Made by a program: the position numbers and the translations under genes. From positions 1 to 8,274 of the forward strand of contig CAKMPP010000015.1 of NCBI GenBank assembly GCA_927911475.1: a stretch of 8,274 nucleotides of DNA, written 5' to 3'. Shown piece after piece: positions 1 through 5,427 of this stretch. The notes under the pieces were generated by a model. The model saw only the letters and a program-made list of their open reading frames with translations. It did no database searches and was not told where the DNA came from. The first letter of the stretch is position 1, and each line of letters begins with the position of its first letter. Source of the stretch: an uncultured Solobacterium sp. GTDB taxonomy: Bacteria; Bacillota_I; Bacilli_A; Erysipelotrichales; Erysipelotrichaceae.

Positions 1-26
1 AACTTTCTAGGTTGATTACGGATCAT

Positions 27-55
27 TTCCATTGAGTCTGATATTTTGTTATAAT
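27..55 (+). promoter_or_regulatory. Probable promoter of the Asp23-family gene
   Basis: A perfect -10 box TATAAT lies at 50-55, about 28 nt before the chosen start codon, which fits a short 5' leader. The -35 is weak: with a 17-bp spacer the hexamer is TTCCAT (27-32). TTGAGT at 32-37 is closer to consensus but only 12 bp away. The -10 is seen directly; the promoter call is inference. Confidence 0.4.
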
Positions 56-83
56 AAACTAGTAAATATAAGAGGTGAATAAC

Positions 84-410
84 ATGGCACAAGATTATGT
101 TGTTTTAAATGAAAAAAACGAAAATGGCTTAATAGCTATTAACAAGACTGTATTTAAGTCTATTGCGGAAATTAGCATCGATGATATTGAAAATGCGATT
201 CGCGTACCACAGGCACGTTTTACCAAGCCTTTAACGGTAAAGGTAGATGCTAATCAATTACATATTACAGCTGATATTAAAGTAAAGTATGGTGCTAATG
301 TAGCAGCTACATGTGAGTTAGTACAAAATAAGATTTACGAGAACATCGTATTTATGACTGGATTTAAGCCAGCAGATGTGACTGTTAATGTCATTGATTT
401 TGAAATCTAG
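84..410 (+). CDS. Asp23/Gls24 family envelope stress response protein
   Basis: This small protein (108 aa) is essentially one Asp23/Gls24 (DUF322) domain. The family marks are the N-terminal GLIAIN (residues 15-20), the central KVKYGANV strand (about 66-73) and the C-terminal VQNKIYENIVFMTGF stretch (80-94), followed by the ADVTVNV strand. Members are cytoplasmic or membrane-associated proteins linked to alkaline and envelope stress; in Staphylococcus Asp23 is tethered to the membrane by AmaP. The biochemical role is not established, and no AmaP-like partner is visible here. I chose the ATG at 84 because AGAGGTG (71-77) is a good ribosome binding site for it; a GTG at 75 lies inside that site. 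No terminator separates it from the infC promoter, so some read-through into the infC leader is possible. The family call is firm; the cellular role is not known. Confidence 0.85.
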   Translation: MAQDYVVLNEKNENGLIAINKTVFKSIAEISIDDIENAIRVPQARFTKPLTVKVDANQLHITADIKVKYGANVAATCELVQNKIYENIVFMTGFKPADVTVNVIDFEI

Positions 411-412
411 TA

Positions 413-441
413 TTGACATTTATAGAGAAATTTAGTTAAAT
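413..441 (+). promoter_or_regulatory. Promoter of the infC-rpmI-rplT operon
   Basis: A perfect -35 TTGACA (413-418) is followed after 17 bp by a 4/6 -10 box TTAAAT (436-441). This puts the transcription start near 448, just upstream of the structured leader. It begins three bases after the Asp23 stop codon. TATAGT at 444-449 is a better -10 by sequence, but its 25-bp spacing from the -35 is too long. Confidence 0.6.
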
Positions 442-454
442 AGTATAGTAATTT

Positions 455-569
455 GAAAAACGGAAAGAAGGAGCACCGCTTCTCACCTGATATCCTACGG
501 ATTTGGGTATATGCCGAGATGATCAAAACGATATTTAGCAGGTGCAATCTTCGTACCTGCTTTTAAATT
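455..569 (+). promoter_or_regulatory. L20-type leader (infC operon attenuator)
   Basis: The untranslated leader of the infC operon has the form of the ribosomal protein L20 leader. GAAG (467-470) can pair with CTTC (479-482) around the GAGCACCG loop. CACCTGATATC (484-494) can then pair with GATAT (530-534) and CAGGTG (539-544), enclosing a CGG/CCG hairpin (498-500/514-516). CAGGTG is also the 5' arm of the terminator hairpin at 538-560, so the two structures exclude each other. In Bacillus subtilis L20 binds such a leader and promotes premature termination, giving autoregulation of IF3, L35 and L20. The pairings are seen in the sequence. The class assignment rests on position and motif, and the L20 dependence is carried over from the known case. 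Confidence 0.85.
538..564 (+). terminator. Attenuator terminator in the infC leader
   Basis: The hairpin GCAGGTGC (538-545) pairs with GTACCTGC (553-560), 8 bp including one G-U, around a 7-nt loop. TTTT and further A/T bases follow. It sits only 13 nt before the infC ribosome binding site, so it acts as a conditional terminator for the whole operon. Its 5' arm is shared with the long-range leader helix. Confidence 0.85.
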
Positions 570-583
570 TATAGGAGGTTTAC

Positions 584-1132
584 TTGGGTAAAATTAAGAA
601 TAACAAAAACAGAAGACCAGAGTCTCATGACATGGTTAATGACGACATTCATTTTAAGGAAGTACTTGTAATTGGTCCTGATGGGGAACAATTAGGCACA
701 ATGTTACGCCGTGAAGCTTTAGAAAAAGCATACAGTATGGATCTTGATTTAATGTGTGTTGCACCTAATGCGGCAGTACCGGTATGTAAGATTCTTGACT
801 ATGGTCGTTACCACTTTGAAGATCAAAAGAAGCAAAGGGAAGCCAAGAAGAATCAACATGTTACTGAAGTAAAGGCATTACGTCTTTCTCCAGTAATTGA
901 CCAGCACGACTTTGAAACAAAGTTAAAGCGTTCAAGAGAATGGATTGAAGCTGGCCAGAAAGTTCGTATCGATATGCGCTTCCGTGGTCGTATGATTACA
1001 AGACAGGAAGTTGGTCGTGATGTTTTAAATAAGTTTACTGAGCAGATCTCAGATATAGCAGATGTAAGTAAGTCCGCCGCAATGGAAGGTAATACATTAT
1101 CTGTTGTATATTCACCAAAAAAAGGTAAGTAA
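584..1132 (+). CDS. infC: Translation initiation factor IF-3
   Basis: IF3 (182 aa) binds the 30S subunit, blocks premature 50S joining and checks start-codon and initiator-tRNA pairing. The N-domain holds VNDDIHFKEVLVIGPDGEQLG (about residues 18-38), written here as a consensus-like block ending in GEQLG. The family signature KILDYGRYHFEDQKK is at 69-83. A lysine-rich linker (about 82-92) leads into the C-domain with LRLSPVIDQHDFETK and the RFRGR block (132-136). The length is normal. The start is TTG: AGGAGGT (573-579) lies four bases upstream, and no ATG is available until residue 17. Rare start codons are common in infC and in E. coli allow IF3 to limit its own synthesis; that this TTG does the same is inference. 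It is the first gene of the operon with rpmI and rplT, under leader control. Confidence 0.97.
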   Translation: MGKIKNNKNRRPESHDMVNDDIHFKEVLVIGPDGEQLGTMLRREALEKAYSMDLDLMCVAPNAAVPVCKILDYGRYHFEDQKKQREAKKNQHVTEVKALRLSPVIDQHDFETKLKRSREWIEAGQKVRIDMRFRGRMITRQEVGRDVLNKFTEQISDIADVSKSAAMEGNTLSVVYSPKKGK

Positions 1133-1143
1133 AGGAGAATACT

Positions 1144-1365
1144 ATGAAAGCAAAAGCAAGAAAGCCAAAGAAGATCAGAATGAAAACAAAGAAGACCTTC
1201 GCTAAGCGTAGCAAGCTAACAGCAACAGGTAAGTTGAAGGTACAGCACAACTACGTATCACACTTTGCAGCAAACAAGACACACAAGCAGAAGATGCATT
1301 TAGCTAAATCTACAACTGCACACAGTTCCGATTTAAAGCGTACTAGACAGTTGTTGCAAGGTTAA
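1144..1365 (+). CDS. rpmI: 50S ribosomal protein L35
   Basis: L35 is a small, very basic 50S protein (73 aa here). The family core starts at MKTKKTFAKRSKLTATGKLK (residues 13-32), continues through the conserved SHF and NKTHKQK region, and ends in DLKRTRQLL. The usual length is about 64-66 residues, so this copy has roughly 12 extra basic residues (MKAKARKPKKIR) in front of the normal start. I kept the upstream ATG because AGGAG (1133-1137) is ideally spaced from it, while the internal ATG at 1180 has no clear ribosome binding site. It starts 11 nt after the infC stop and precedes rplT by 16 nt, the standard order. Confidence 0.96.
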   Translation: MKAKARKPKKIRMKTKKTFAKRSKLTATGKLKVQHNYVSHFAANKTHKQKMHLAKSTTAHSSDLKRTRQLLQG

Positions 1366-1381
1366 TTAGGAGGTAAATAAG

Positions 1382-1738
1382 ATGAGAGTAAAGGGATCAA
1401 CACCTACACGTAATAGACGTAAGAAAATATTAAAATTAGCTAAGGGTTATTTTGGAAGCAAACACTTACTTTACAGAACAGCCCATGAGCAAGTTATGCG
1501 TTCTCTCCGTTATGCATATATCGGAAGAAGACAGACAAAGCGTGAAATGCGTAAGCTTTGGATTGCTCGTATCAACGCAGCAACAAGACAGTATGATTTA
1601 TCATACAGCCAGTTCATGCATGGTCTTAAGTTAGCAGAAATTAACGTTAACCGTAAGATGCTTTCTGAAATCGCTATTCATGATGAAAAGGGATTTGAAG
1701 CATTAGTTGACGCTGCTAAGAAGGCTTTAGCTAAGTAA
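1382..1738 (+). CDS. rplT: 50S ribosomal protein L20
   Basis: L20 (118 aa) binds 23S rRNA early in 50S assembly and is also the usual repressor of this operon through the leader upstream. The sequence matches the family end to end: MRVKGS at the N terminus, RRKKILKLAKGYFGSK (12-27), then YAYIGRRQTKREMRKLWIAR (45-64), and INAATRQYDLSYSQFMHGL. The basic extended N-terminal half followed by a helical C-terminal half is typical, as is the length. The ribosome binding site AGGAGGT (1368-1374) is strong. It is the last gene of the operon, and a terminator begins 7 nt after its stop codon. Confidence 0.98.
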   Translation: MRVKGSTPTRNRRKKILKLAKGYFGSKHLLYRTAHEQVMRSLRYAYIGRRQTKREMRKLWIARINAATRQYDLSYSQFMHGLKLAEINVNRKMLSEIAIHDEKGFEALVDAAKKALAK

Positions 1739-1745
1739 GAACTTT

Positions 1746-1779
1746 AACCGATTTCCTATGAAGTCGGTTTTTCTTTTTT
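1746..1779 (+). terminator. Terminator of the infC operon
   Basis: AACCGATTTC (1746-1755) pairs with GAAGTCGGTT (1760-1769), a 10-bp stem with one G-U and a CTAT loop. A T-rich tract TTTCTTTTTT (1770-1779) follows. This is a textbook intrinsic terminator directly behind rplT. Confidence 0.93.
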
Positions 1780-1790
1780 GGTAAATGAAA

Positions 1791-1823
1791 AAGGGGATGA
1801 TATCACTTAGATACCATCCCTTT
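1791..1823 (-). terminator. Terminator of gltX (minus strand)
   Basis: Read on the minus strand, AAAGGGATG pairs with CATCCCCTT (9 bp, one G-U). A 1x1 mismatch leads into a further TATC/GATA helix and a 5-nt loop, and a run of T follows (opposite 1786-1792). It begins 8 nt after the gltX stop that is restored when the frameshifts are corrected (1831-1833). It faces the infC-operon terminator, giving convergent termination. Confidence 0.8.
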
Positions 1824-1830
1824 AAGTATA

Positions 1831-3283
1831 TTATTGTTGAAGCTGTTTGATGGATAATTCTAGACGGCGTAGAGTTTCTTCTTGCCAAGAATAGAACTGA
1901 TTTCAATTGCTCCACCTGGTGTAAACTGCATACCTGTAATCGCAAGACGTAATGGGAATAGAACTTGTCCATTCTTCATTCCTAATTTTTCAGGTAGTGC
2001 TAGTAATGTTGTATGTAGCGCTTCTTCAGACCAATCATCTTGGTTCTTTAAAGCTTCATAAGATGCCTGTAAGGACTTTAATGCAATCTCTGGATCAGTC
2101 TTCATCTTCTTGTTAATAAATAAATCATTGGAATAAGAAGGGAAGTTATCAAAGAATGTTAACATCTCTGGAATCTCTGCTAATGTTTGCGCACGTTGTT
2201 GTAAGATAGCCGCAATTTGTCTACGGTTGAAGTTACCCTTAACAACTTGATTAATATATGGAGTAACTAGTTTCTCATAAGAATCTAGATCCATATTTCT
2301 TAACCACATACCATTAACCCATTTTAGTTTTTCAGGGTCAAAGATTGCTCCTGAAGTACCGATATGCTTCACATCAAATGCTTGTACTAATTCATCTAAT
2401 GTAAAGATTTCGCGTTCTTCTGTTGGTGACCAACCTAGTAAAGCAATGTAGTTTAAGATTGCACCAGGTAAATATCCTTTTTCAACTAAGTCCTGGAAGG
2501 ATGCGTCACCATTACGCTTAGATAATTTGGAATGCTCGTCCTTCATAACCGGTGGACAGTGAATATATCTTGGGATATCCCATTCAAATGCGTTATAGAT
2601 TAAGTTGTACTTAGGAGTAGAGGATAAGTATTCCATACCACGTACAACATCCGTAATGCCCATTAAATGGTCATCGATAACATTTGCAAAGTTATAAGTA
2701 GGGAAGCCATCACTCTTAATAAGTACCTGTTCATCTAATGTATTATTTTCAACTGTAATACGACCAAATACTTCATCATCAAATATGTTGTTCCTGTTTC
2801 AGGAATTGTTTGACGAATAACAAACTTCTCGCCAGCTTCAATTCTAGCTTCGCATTCTTCGATTGTTAATAACTTACATGGATCATCAAACTTGAAAGAT
2901 TCTCCACGGGCTTCTTGAAGTTCACGCTGTGCAGCAATTAATTCTTCATCGCAGAAGCAGTAGTGTGCTCCACCGCGTTGAATGAGTTCCTTTGCATATT
3001 TAAGATATAAGCCGCTACGTACACGTTCAGATTGTACGTATGGTCCAAAGTTACCACCATTATCTGGTCCTTCATCATGCTTTAGACCGCAAGCTTTTAA
3101 TGTGTCATAAATAATATCTGTGGCACCTTCTACCAAACGACCTTGGTCGGTATCTTCAATACGAAGGATATAAACACCTTCAGGATCTTTTCTTGCAACT
3201 AGGTATGCATATAACGCAGTACGTAAATTACCGATATGCATGTAGCCGGTAGGACTTGGTGCAAATCTTGTTCTAATAGCCAT
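1831..3283 (-). pseudogene. gltX: Glutamyl-tRNA synthetase, disrupted by two 1-nt deletions
   Basis: GltX attaches glutamate to tRNA-Glu, and in organisms without GlnRS also to tRNA-Gln. The frame from ATG 3283 (ribosome binding site AAGGAG opposite 3291-3296) gives residues 1-166 with the HIGH-type motif PSPTGYMHIGN (10-19), RIEDTD (41-46) and three possible zinc-ligand cysteines (C109, C111, C136). After GTT the reading breaks near 2784-2785 and runs 16 wrong residues to a stop at 2735. The next frame picks up at FDDEVFGR and carries VRGMEYLSSTPK and the KMSKS-type motif KLSKR. Near 1881-1883 a second base is missing after SILGK; that frame stops at 1860. The third frame restores EETLRRLELSIKQLQQ and a stop at 1831-1833. 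Correcting both gives about 484 residues, the normal family length. No slippery heptamer is seen at the first break. Either the copy is decaying or the sequence has two errors. Confidence 0.9.
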
Positions 3284-3345
3284 TTTAATACTCCTTTTAT
3301 TCTTATATATTTTACGCTTTTTGTGTGTTTATAACAATGCAGAAG

Positions 3346-3351
3346 ATTATA
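3346..3351 (-). promoter_or_regulatory. gltX: Possible -10 box for gltX
   Basis: On the minus strand a perfect TATAAT lies opposite 3346-3351, which would start transcription about 55 nt before the gltX ATG. No good -35 hexamer occurs 16-18 bp upstream (GAAATG at the 17-bp spacing), so the call is weak. No T-box or other leader structure was recognised in the short leader. Confidence 0.3.
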
Positions 3352-3405
3352 TTAAATGCGTAAATAAACATTTCTTGTTAAAATATGATAGGAAAAGAGG
3401 TAAAT

Positions 3406-3633
3406 ATGAAGGAAATCGATTTAACAAAATCAGTTTATGAACTAGCTACATCCATTCCTGAATTCTTAGATATTATGGAAACTTTAGGATTTGGAGGTAT
3501 GCGTCATTGTGTAGAGGACAATCCTCATACAAGAGTCATGACACCGTTAATGGCAGCTGCTAACCATGGTATTGACCCATCAGTAATCGTAAAAGCATTC
3601 CAAGATGCTGGCTTTACAGTAACAAACCAATAA
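3406..3633 (+). CDS. Stand-alone DUF1858 domain protein
   Basis: This 75-residue protein is one DUF1858-like helical domain. The pattern IDLTKSVYELATSIPEFLDIM (residues 4-24) is followed by a glycine-rich turn LGFGGM (27-32), then MTPLMAAANHGIDPSVIVKAFQDAGF (45-70). The domain is often found in front of DUF438 or PAS modules, or free in small proteins, some with a redox-type cysteine pair. This copy has a single cysteine (C35), so a disulfide role is not supported. Nothing resembling DUF438 follows; the next feature is a tRNA gene. I chose the ATG at 3406 because AGAGG (3396-3400) precedes it at a good distance. An ATG at 3385 is in frame but has no ribosome binding site. The gene diverges from gltX. 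Its function is unknown. Confidence 0.8.
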   Translation: MKEIDLTKSVYELATSIPEFLDIMETLGFGGMRHCVEDNPHTRVMTPLMAAANHGIDPSVIVKAFQDAGFTVTNQ

Positions 3634-3690
3634 GTTCATTTCTTTAATTGTATGGTTCGCAATAACTTCAAATAGTCTTAGAAAAAAGTC

Positions 3691-3719
3691 TTTGCATATG
3701 TAAGGTTTTTCGCTATAAT
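3691..3719 (+). promoter_or_regulatory. Promoter of the tRNA-Gln gene
   Basis: TTTGCA (3691-3696) and a perfect TATAAT (3714-3719) are separated by 17 bp. The expected start is near 3726, eight bases before the mature tRNA. The 3' arm of a 10-bp inverted repeat (3658-3667/3720-3729) begins at the base after the -10 box. Confidence 0.75.
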
Positions 3720-3733
3720 AGTTATTGCGCTAT

Positions 3734-3806
3734 TGGGATATAGCCAAGCGGTAAGGCAGCTGGCTCTGAACCAGCCATTTCGGGAGTTCGAATCTCTCTA
3801 TCCCAG
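3734..3806 (+). tRNA. tRNA-Gln (anticodon CUG)
   Basis: The gene folds as a complete cloverleaf. The acceptor stem is TGGGATA/TATCCCA (3734-3740/3799-3805) with discriminator G3806. The D arm is GCC/GGC. The anticodon stem is GCTGG/CCAGC with loop CTCTGAA, so the anticodon is CTG (3766-3768), reading CAG. The T arm is GGGAG-TTCGAAT-CTCTC with one G-U. The 3' CCA is not encoded (GCCT follows), so it must be added after transcription. It is transcribed alone between its own promoter and terminator. Confidence 0.96.
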
Positions 3807-3810
3807 CCTA

Positions 3811-3840
3811 AAAAGACCTGTTAATCAGGTCTTTTATTTT
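3811..3840 (+). terminator. Terminator of the tRNA-Gln unit
   Basis: AAAAGACCTG (3811-3820) and CAGGTCTTTT (3826-3835) form a perfect 10-bp stem with a TTAAT loop, followed by ATTTT. It starts four bases after the tRNA. The -10 box of the next gene begins right behind it. Confidence 0.9.
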
Positions 3841-3841
3841 A

Positions 3842-3847
3842 TATAAT
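3842..3847 (+). promoter_or_regulatory. Probable -10 box of the HD-rdgB-lit-trmL operon
   Basis: A perfect TATAAT (3842-3847) ends seven bases before the ATG at 3855, so transcription should begin at or next to the start codon. The best -35 is weak (TTAATC at 3821-3826 with 15 bp, or TGTTAA at 3819-3824 with 17 bp) and lies in the loop region of the tRNA terminator. The hexamer is seen; its use as a promoter is inferred. Confidence 0.45.
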
Positions 3848-3854
3848 ATTTAGC

Positions 3855-4841
3855 ATGAGTAAATTAGAAACAATATACCACAAAGAATATCCGGATATTA
3901 TCAATCCTTATCTAAAATCTAAGTCTATGCAAAGATTAAAAGGAGTAGATATGAATTGTGGGTTGCAGTTTACATCACATGCTGGATTTTCTAGCTATGA
4001 ATCATATTCACGCTATGAACATAGTGTTGGAGTTGCTTGTATTATATGGCATTTTACACATGACAAAAAACAAACGTTAGCTGGTTTATTCCATGATATT
4101 TCAACACGTGCATTCTCTCATGTGATTGATTTTGTAAAAAGAGATTATTTGACACAGGAATCTACTGAAGATGAAACAAAGGAAGTCATACTACAAGATA
4201 AAGTGATTATGAATCAACTCTTAGTGGATCGTATATCAGTAGATGAAGTTTCTGATTATCATATATATCCAATTGCAGATAATGATTCACCTAAATTATC
4301 TTCTGACCGTTTGGAGTATACACTTGGTAACTTATTAAATTATCGTAAATGTACAATCGATGATATTGAGAGATATTATCAAGATTTGATTGTAGGTTGT
4401 AATGAAGAAGGTGCGCAAGAAATTGTGTTTCAACATGCGGATATTGCAGAAGAGTTTGCATTTGCAGCACTTTCTTGTGGCATGATATATTCTTGTGATT
4501 TCGACCGTTATGGAATGGAGAAATTAGCAACTCTTTTACGAAAAGCTTTTCAAACTCATATTTTAACAGAAGATGATTTATATCTATCGGAAGTCGATGT
4601 GATTCAGAAATTAAATGACAGTGTGTTACAAAATGAATGGGAAGAATATACAAGACTAAAAGATGTTATGAAAGATACTACTGGTGATATCATGGTAGAT
4701 GCGAAGAAGAGATATATTGATCCATATATTTATAAGTATGGAAGAGTTACATCTTTTAGCGCTGCATTTAACAATGCAGTAAATGAATTTAGGAATACAG
4801 ATTATCATTATCTGATGAAAGGAATTTATCAAAATGGATAA
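3855..4841 (+). CDS. HD-domain phosphohydrolase
   Basis: This 328-residue protein has an N-terminal HD metal-dependent phosphohydrolase domain. The expected ligands are present in order: H56 (in RYEHSVGV), the H80-D81 doublet (in LAGLFHDIS), the following SH at 88-89, and D151 (in SSDRLEY). The front segment with MQRLKGVDMNCG (25-36) resembles the QRL block before the first histidine in dNTPase-like HD proteins. The rest (about 160-328) looks helical and is not recognised. The substrate is unknown; a nucleotide or phosphate ester is a reasonable guess, and rdgB next door fits nucleotide-pool upkeep. No Shine-Dalgarno site precedes ATG 3855. A strong one (AAGGAG, 3939-3944) precedes an internal ATG at 3951, but that start would cut off the QRL block. 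The gene overlaps rdgB by 8 nt. Confidence 0.85.
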   Translation: MSKLETIYHKEYPDIINPYLKSKSMQRLKGVDMNCGLQFTSHAGFSSYESYSRYEHSVGVACIIWHFTHDKKQTLAGLFHDISTRAFSHVIDFVKRDYLTQESTEDETKEVILQDKVIMNQLLVDRISVDEVSDYHIYPIADNDSPKLSSDRLEYTLGNLLNYRKCTIDDIERYYQDLIVGCNEEGAQEIVFQHADIAEEFAFAALSCGMIYSCDFDRYGMEKLATLLRKAFQTHILTEDDLYLSEVDVIQKLNDSVLQNEWEEYTRLKDVMKDTTGDIMVDAKKRYIDPYIYKYGRVTSFSAAFNNAVNEFRNTDYHYLMKGIYQNG

Positions 4842-5427
4842 AGTAATTGTTGTTGCTAGTAAGAATGCTGGTAAGATTAAAGAATTTAAAGAGATGTTAG
4901 AACCAAAGGGCTATGAAGTGAAAAGCTTAGCTGATTATCCAGATGTTGGTGAGATTGATGAAACTGGTATGACTTTCTCTGCTAACGCTATCATTAAAGC
5001 GCAAGCAATTACAGATAAGTATCATATTATGGCAATCTCAGATGATTCAGGATTAGAGATTGATGCTTTTGATAAACAACCTGGTGTTCAAAGTGCGCGT
5101 TGGTTGGGTCATGACACACCATATTCCTATAAGAATCAAGTTGTTTTAGACCGTATGAAAGATGAAACCAATCGCAGTTGTCGTTATGTATGTGCGATTG
5201 CTGTTACAAGACCAAATCATGAGCCGGTAGTATTTGAAGATACAGTTGAATGTGTTATCGCCAAAGAGCCTGCTGGAACAAATGGTTTTGGTTATGACCC
5301 TATAGTTTTCTATGAACCATATGCTAAGACAATGGCAGAGATGACAAACGAAGAAAAGAATAGTATCTCTCATCGTGGCAAGGCAGTTGTCCGTTTAGAA
5401 GCGTGGATGGAACATGAAGGGTTATAA
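4834..5427 (+). CDS. rdgB: RdgB/HAM1 non-canonical purine NTP pyrophosphatase (XTP/dITP diphosphatase)
   Basis: The enzyme hydrolyses ITP, dITP and XTP to the monophosphates and pyrophosphate, keeping deaminated purines out of DNA and RNA. All family motifs are present in 197 residues, the usual length: the substrate-binding loop ASKNAGKIKE (8-17), ETGMTFSANAIIKA (43-56), the catalytic ISDDSGLEIDA (68-78, acidic pair D70/D71), the base-specificity block FGYDPIV (152-158), and SHR (179-181). It overlaps the HD gene by 8 nt and the lit-like gene by 14 nt, so translation is probably coupled. An AAGGA site lies at about 4820-4824. The cytosolic house-cleaning role fits an HD phosphohydrolase partner, though that link is inference. 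Confidence 0.96.
   Translation: MDKVIVVASKNAGKIKEFKEMLEPKGYEVKSLADYPDVGEIDETGMTFSANAIIKAQAITDKYHIMAISDDSGLEIDAFDKQPGVQSARWLGHDTPYSYKNQVVLDRMKDETNRSCRYVCAIAVTRPNHEPVVFEDTVECVIAKEPAGTNGFGYDPIVFYEPYAKTMAEMTNEEKNSISHRGKAVVRLEAWMEHEGL

Noticed and set aside
1..35. A short open stretch that could be the tail of an upstream gene
   Set aside because: Only about ten codons are open before a stop at 33-35, and they match no family I recognise. It is too short to support.
1860..2663. A separate 267-residue gene starting at ATG 2663 on the minus strand
   Set aside because: It is the C-terminal part of gltX. The same frame is open and conserved up to 2783, so the internal ATG is not a gene start.
2764..2800. 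Programmed -1 frameshift in gltX
   Set aside because: No slippery heptamer and no clear downstream pseudoknot or hairpin. A second break of the same kind near 1882 makes deletion or error more likely.
3311..3364. 7-bp inverted repeat TTTACGC/GCGTAAA in the gltX-DUF1858 gap
   Set aside because: Seven matching bases in an AT-rich gap are easily met by chance, and the arms do not coincide with a convincing promoter.
3284..3405. T-box or other riboswitch upstream of gltX or the DUF1858 gene
   Set aside because: The gap is only about 120 nt, with no T-box sequence, specifier hairpin or terminator/antiterminator pair.
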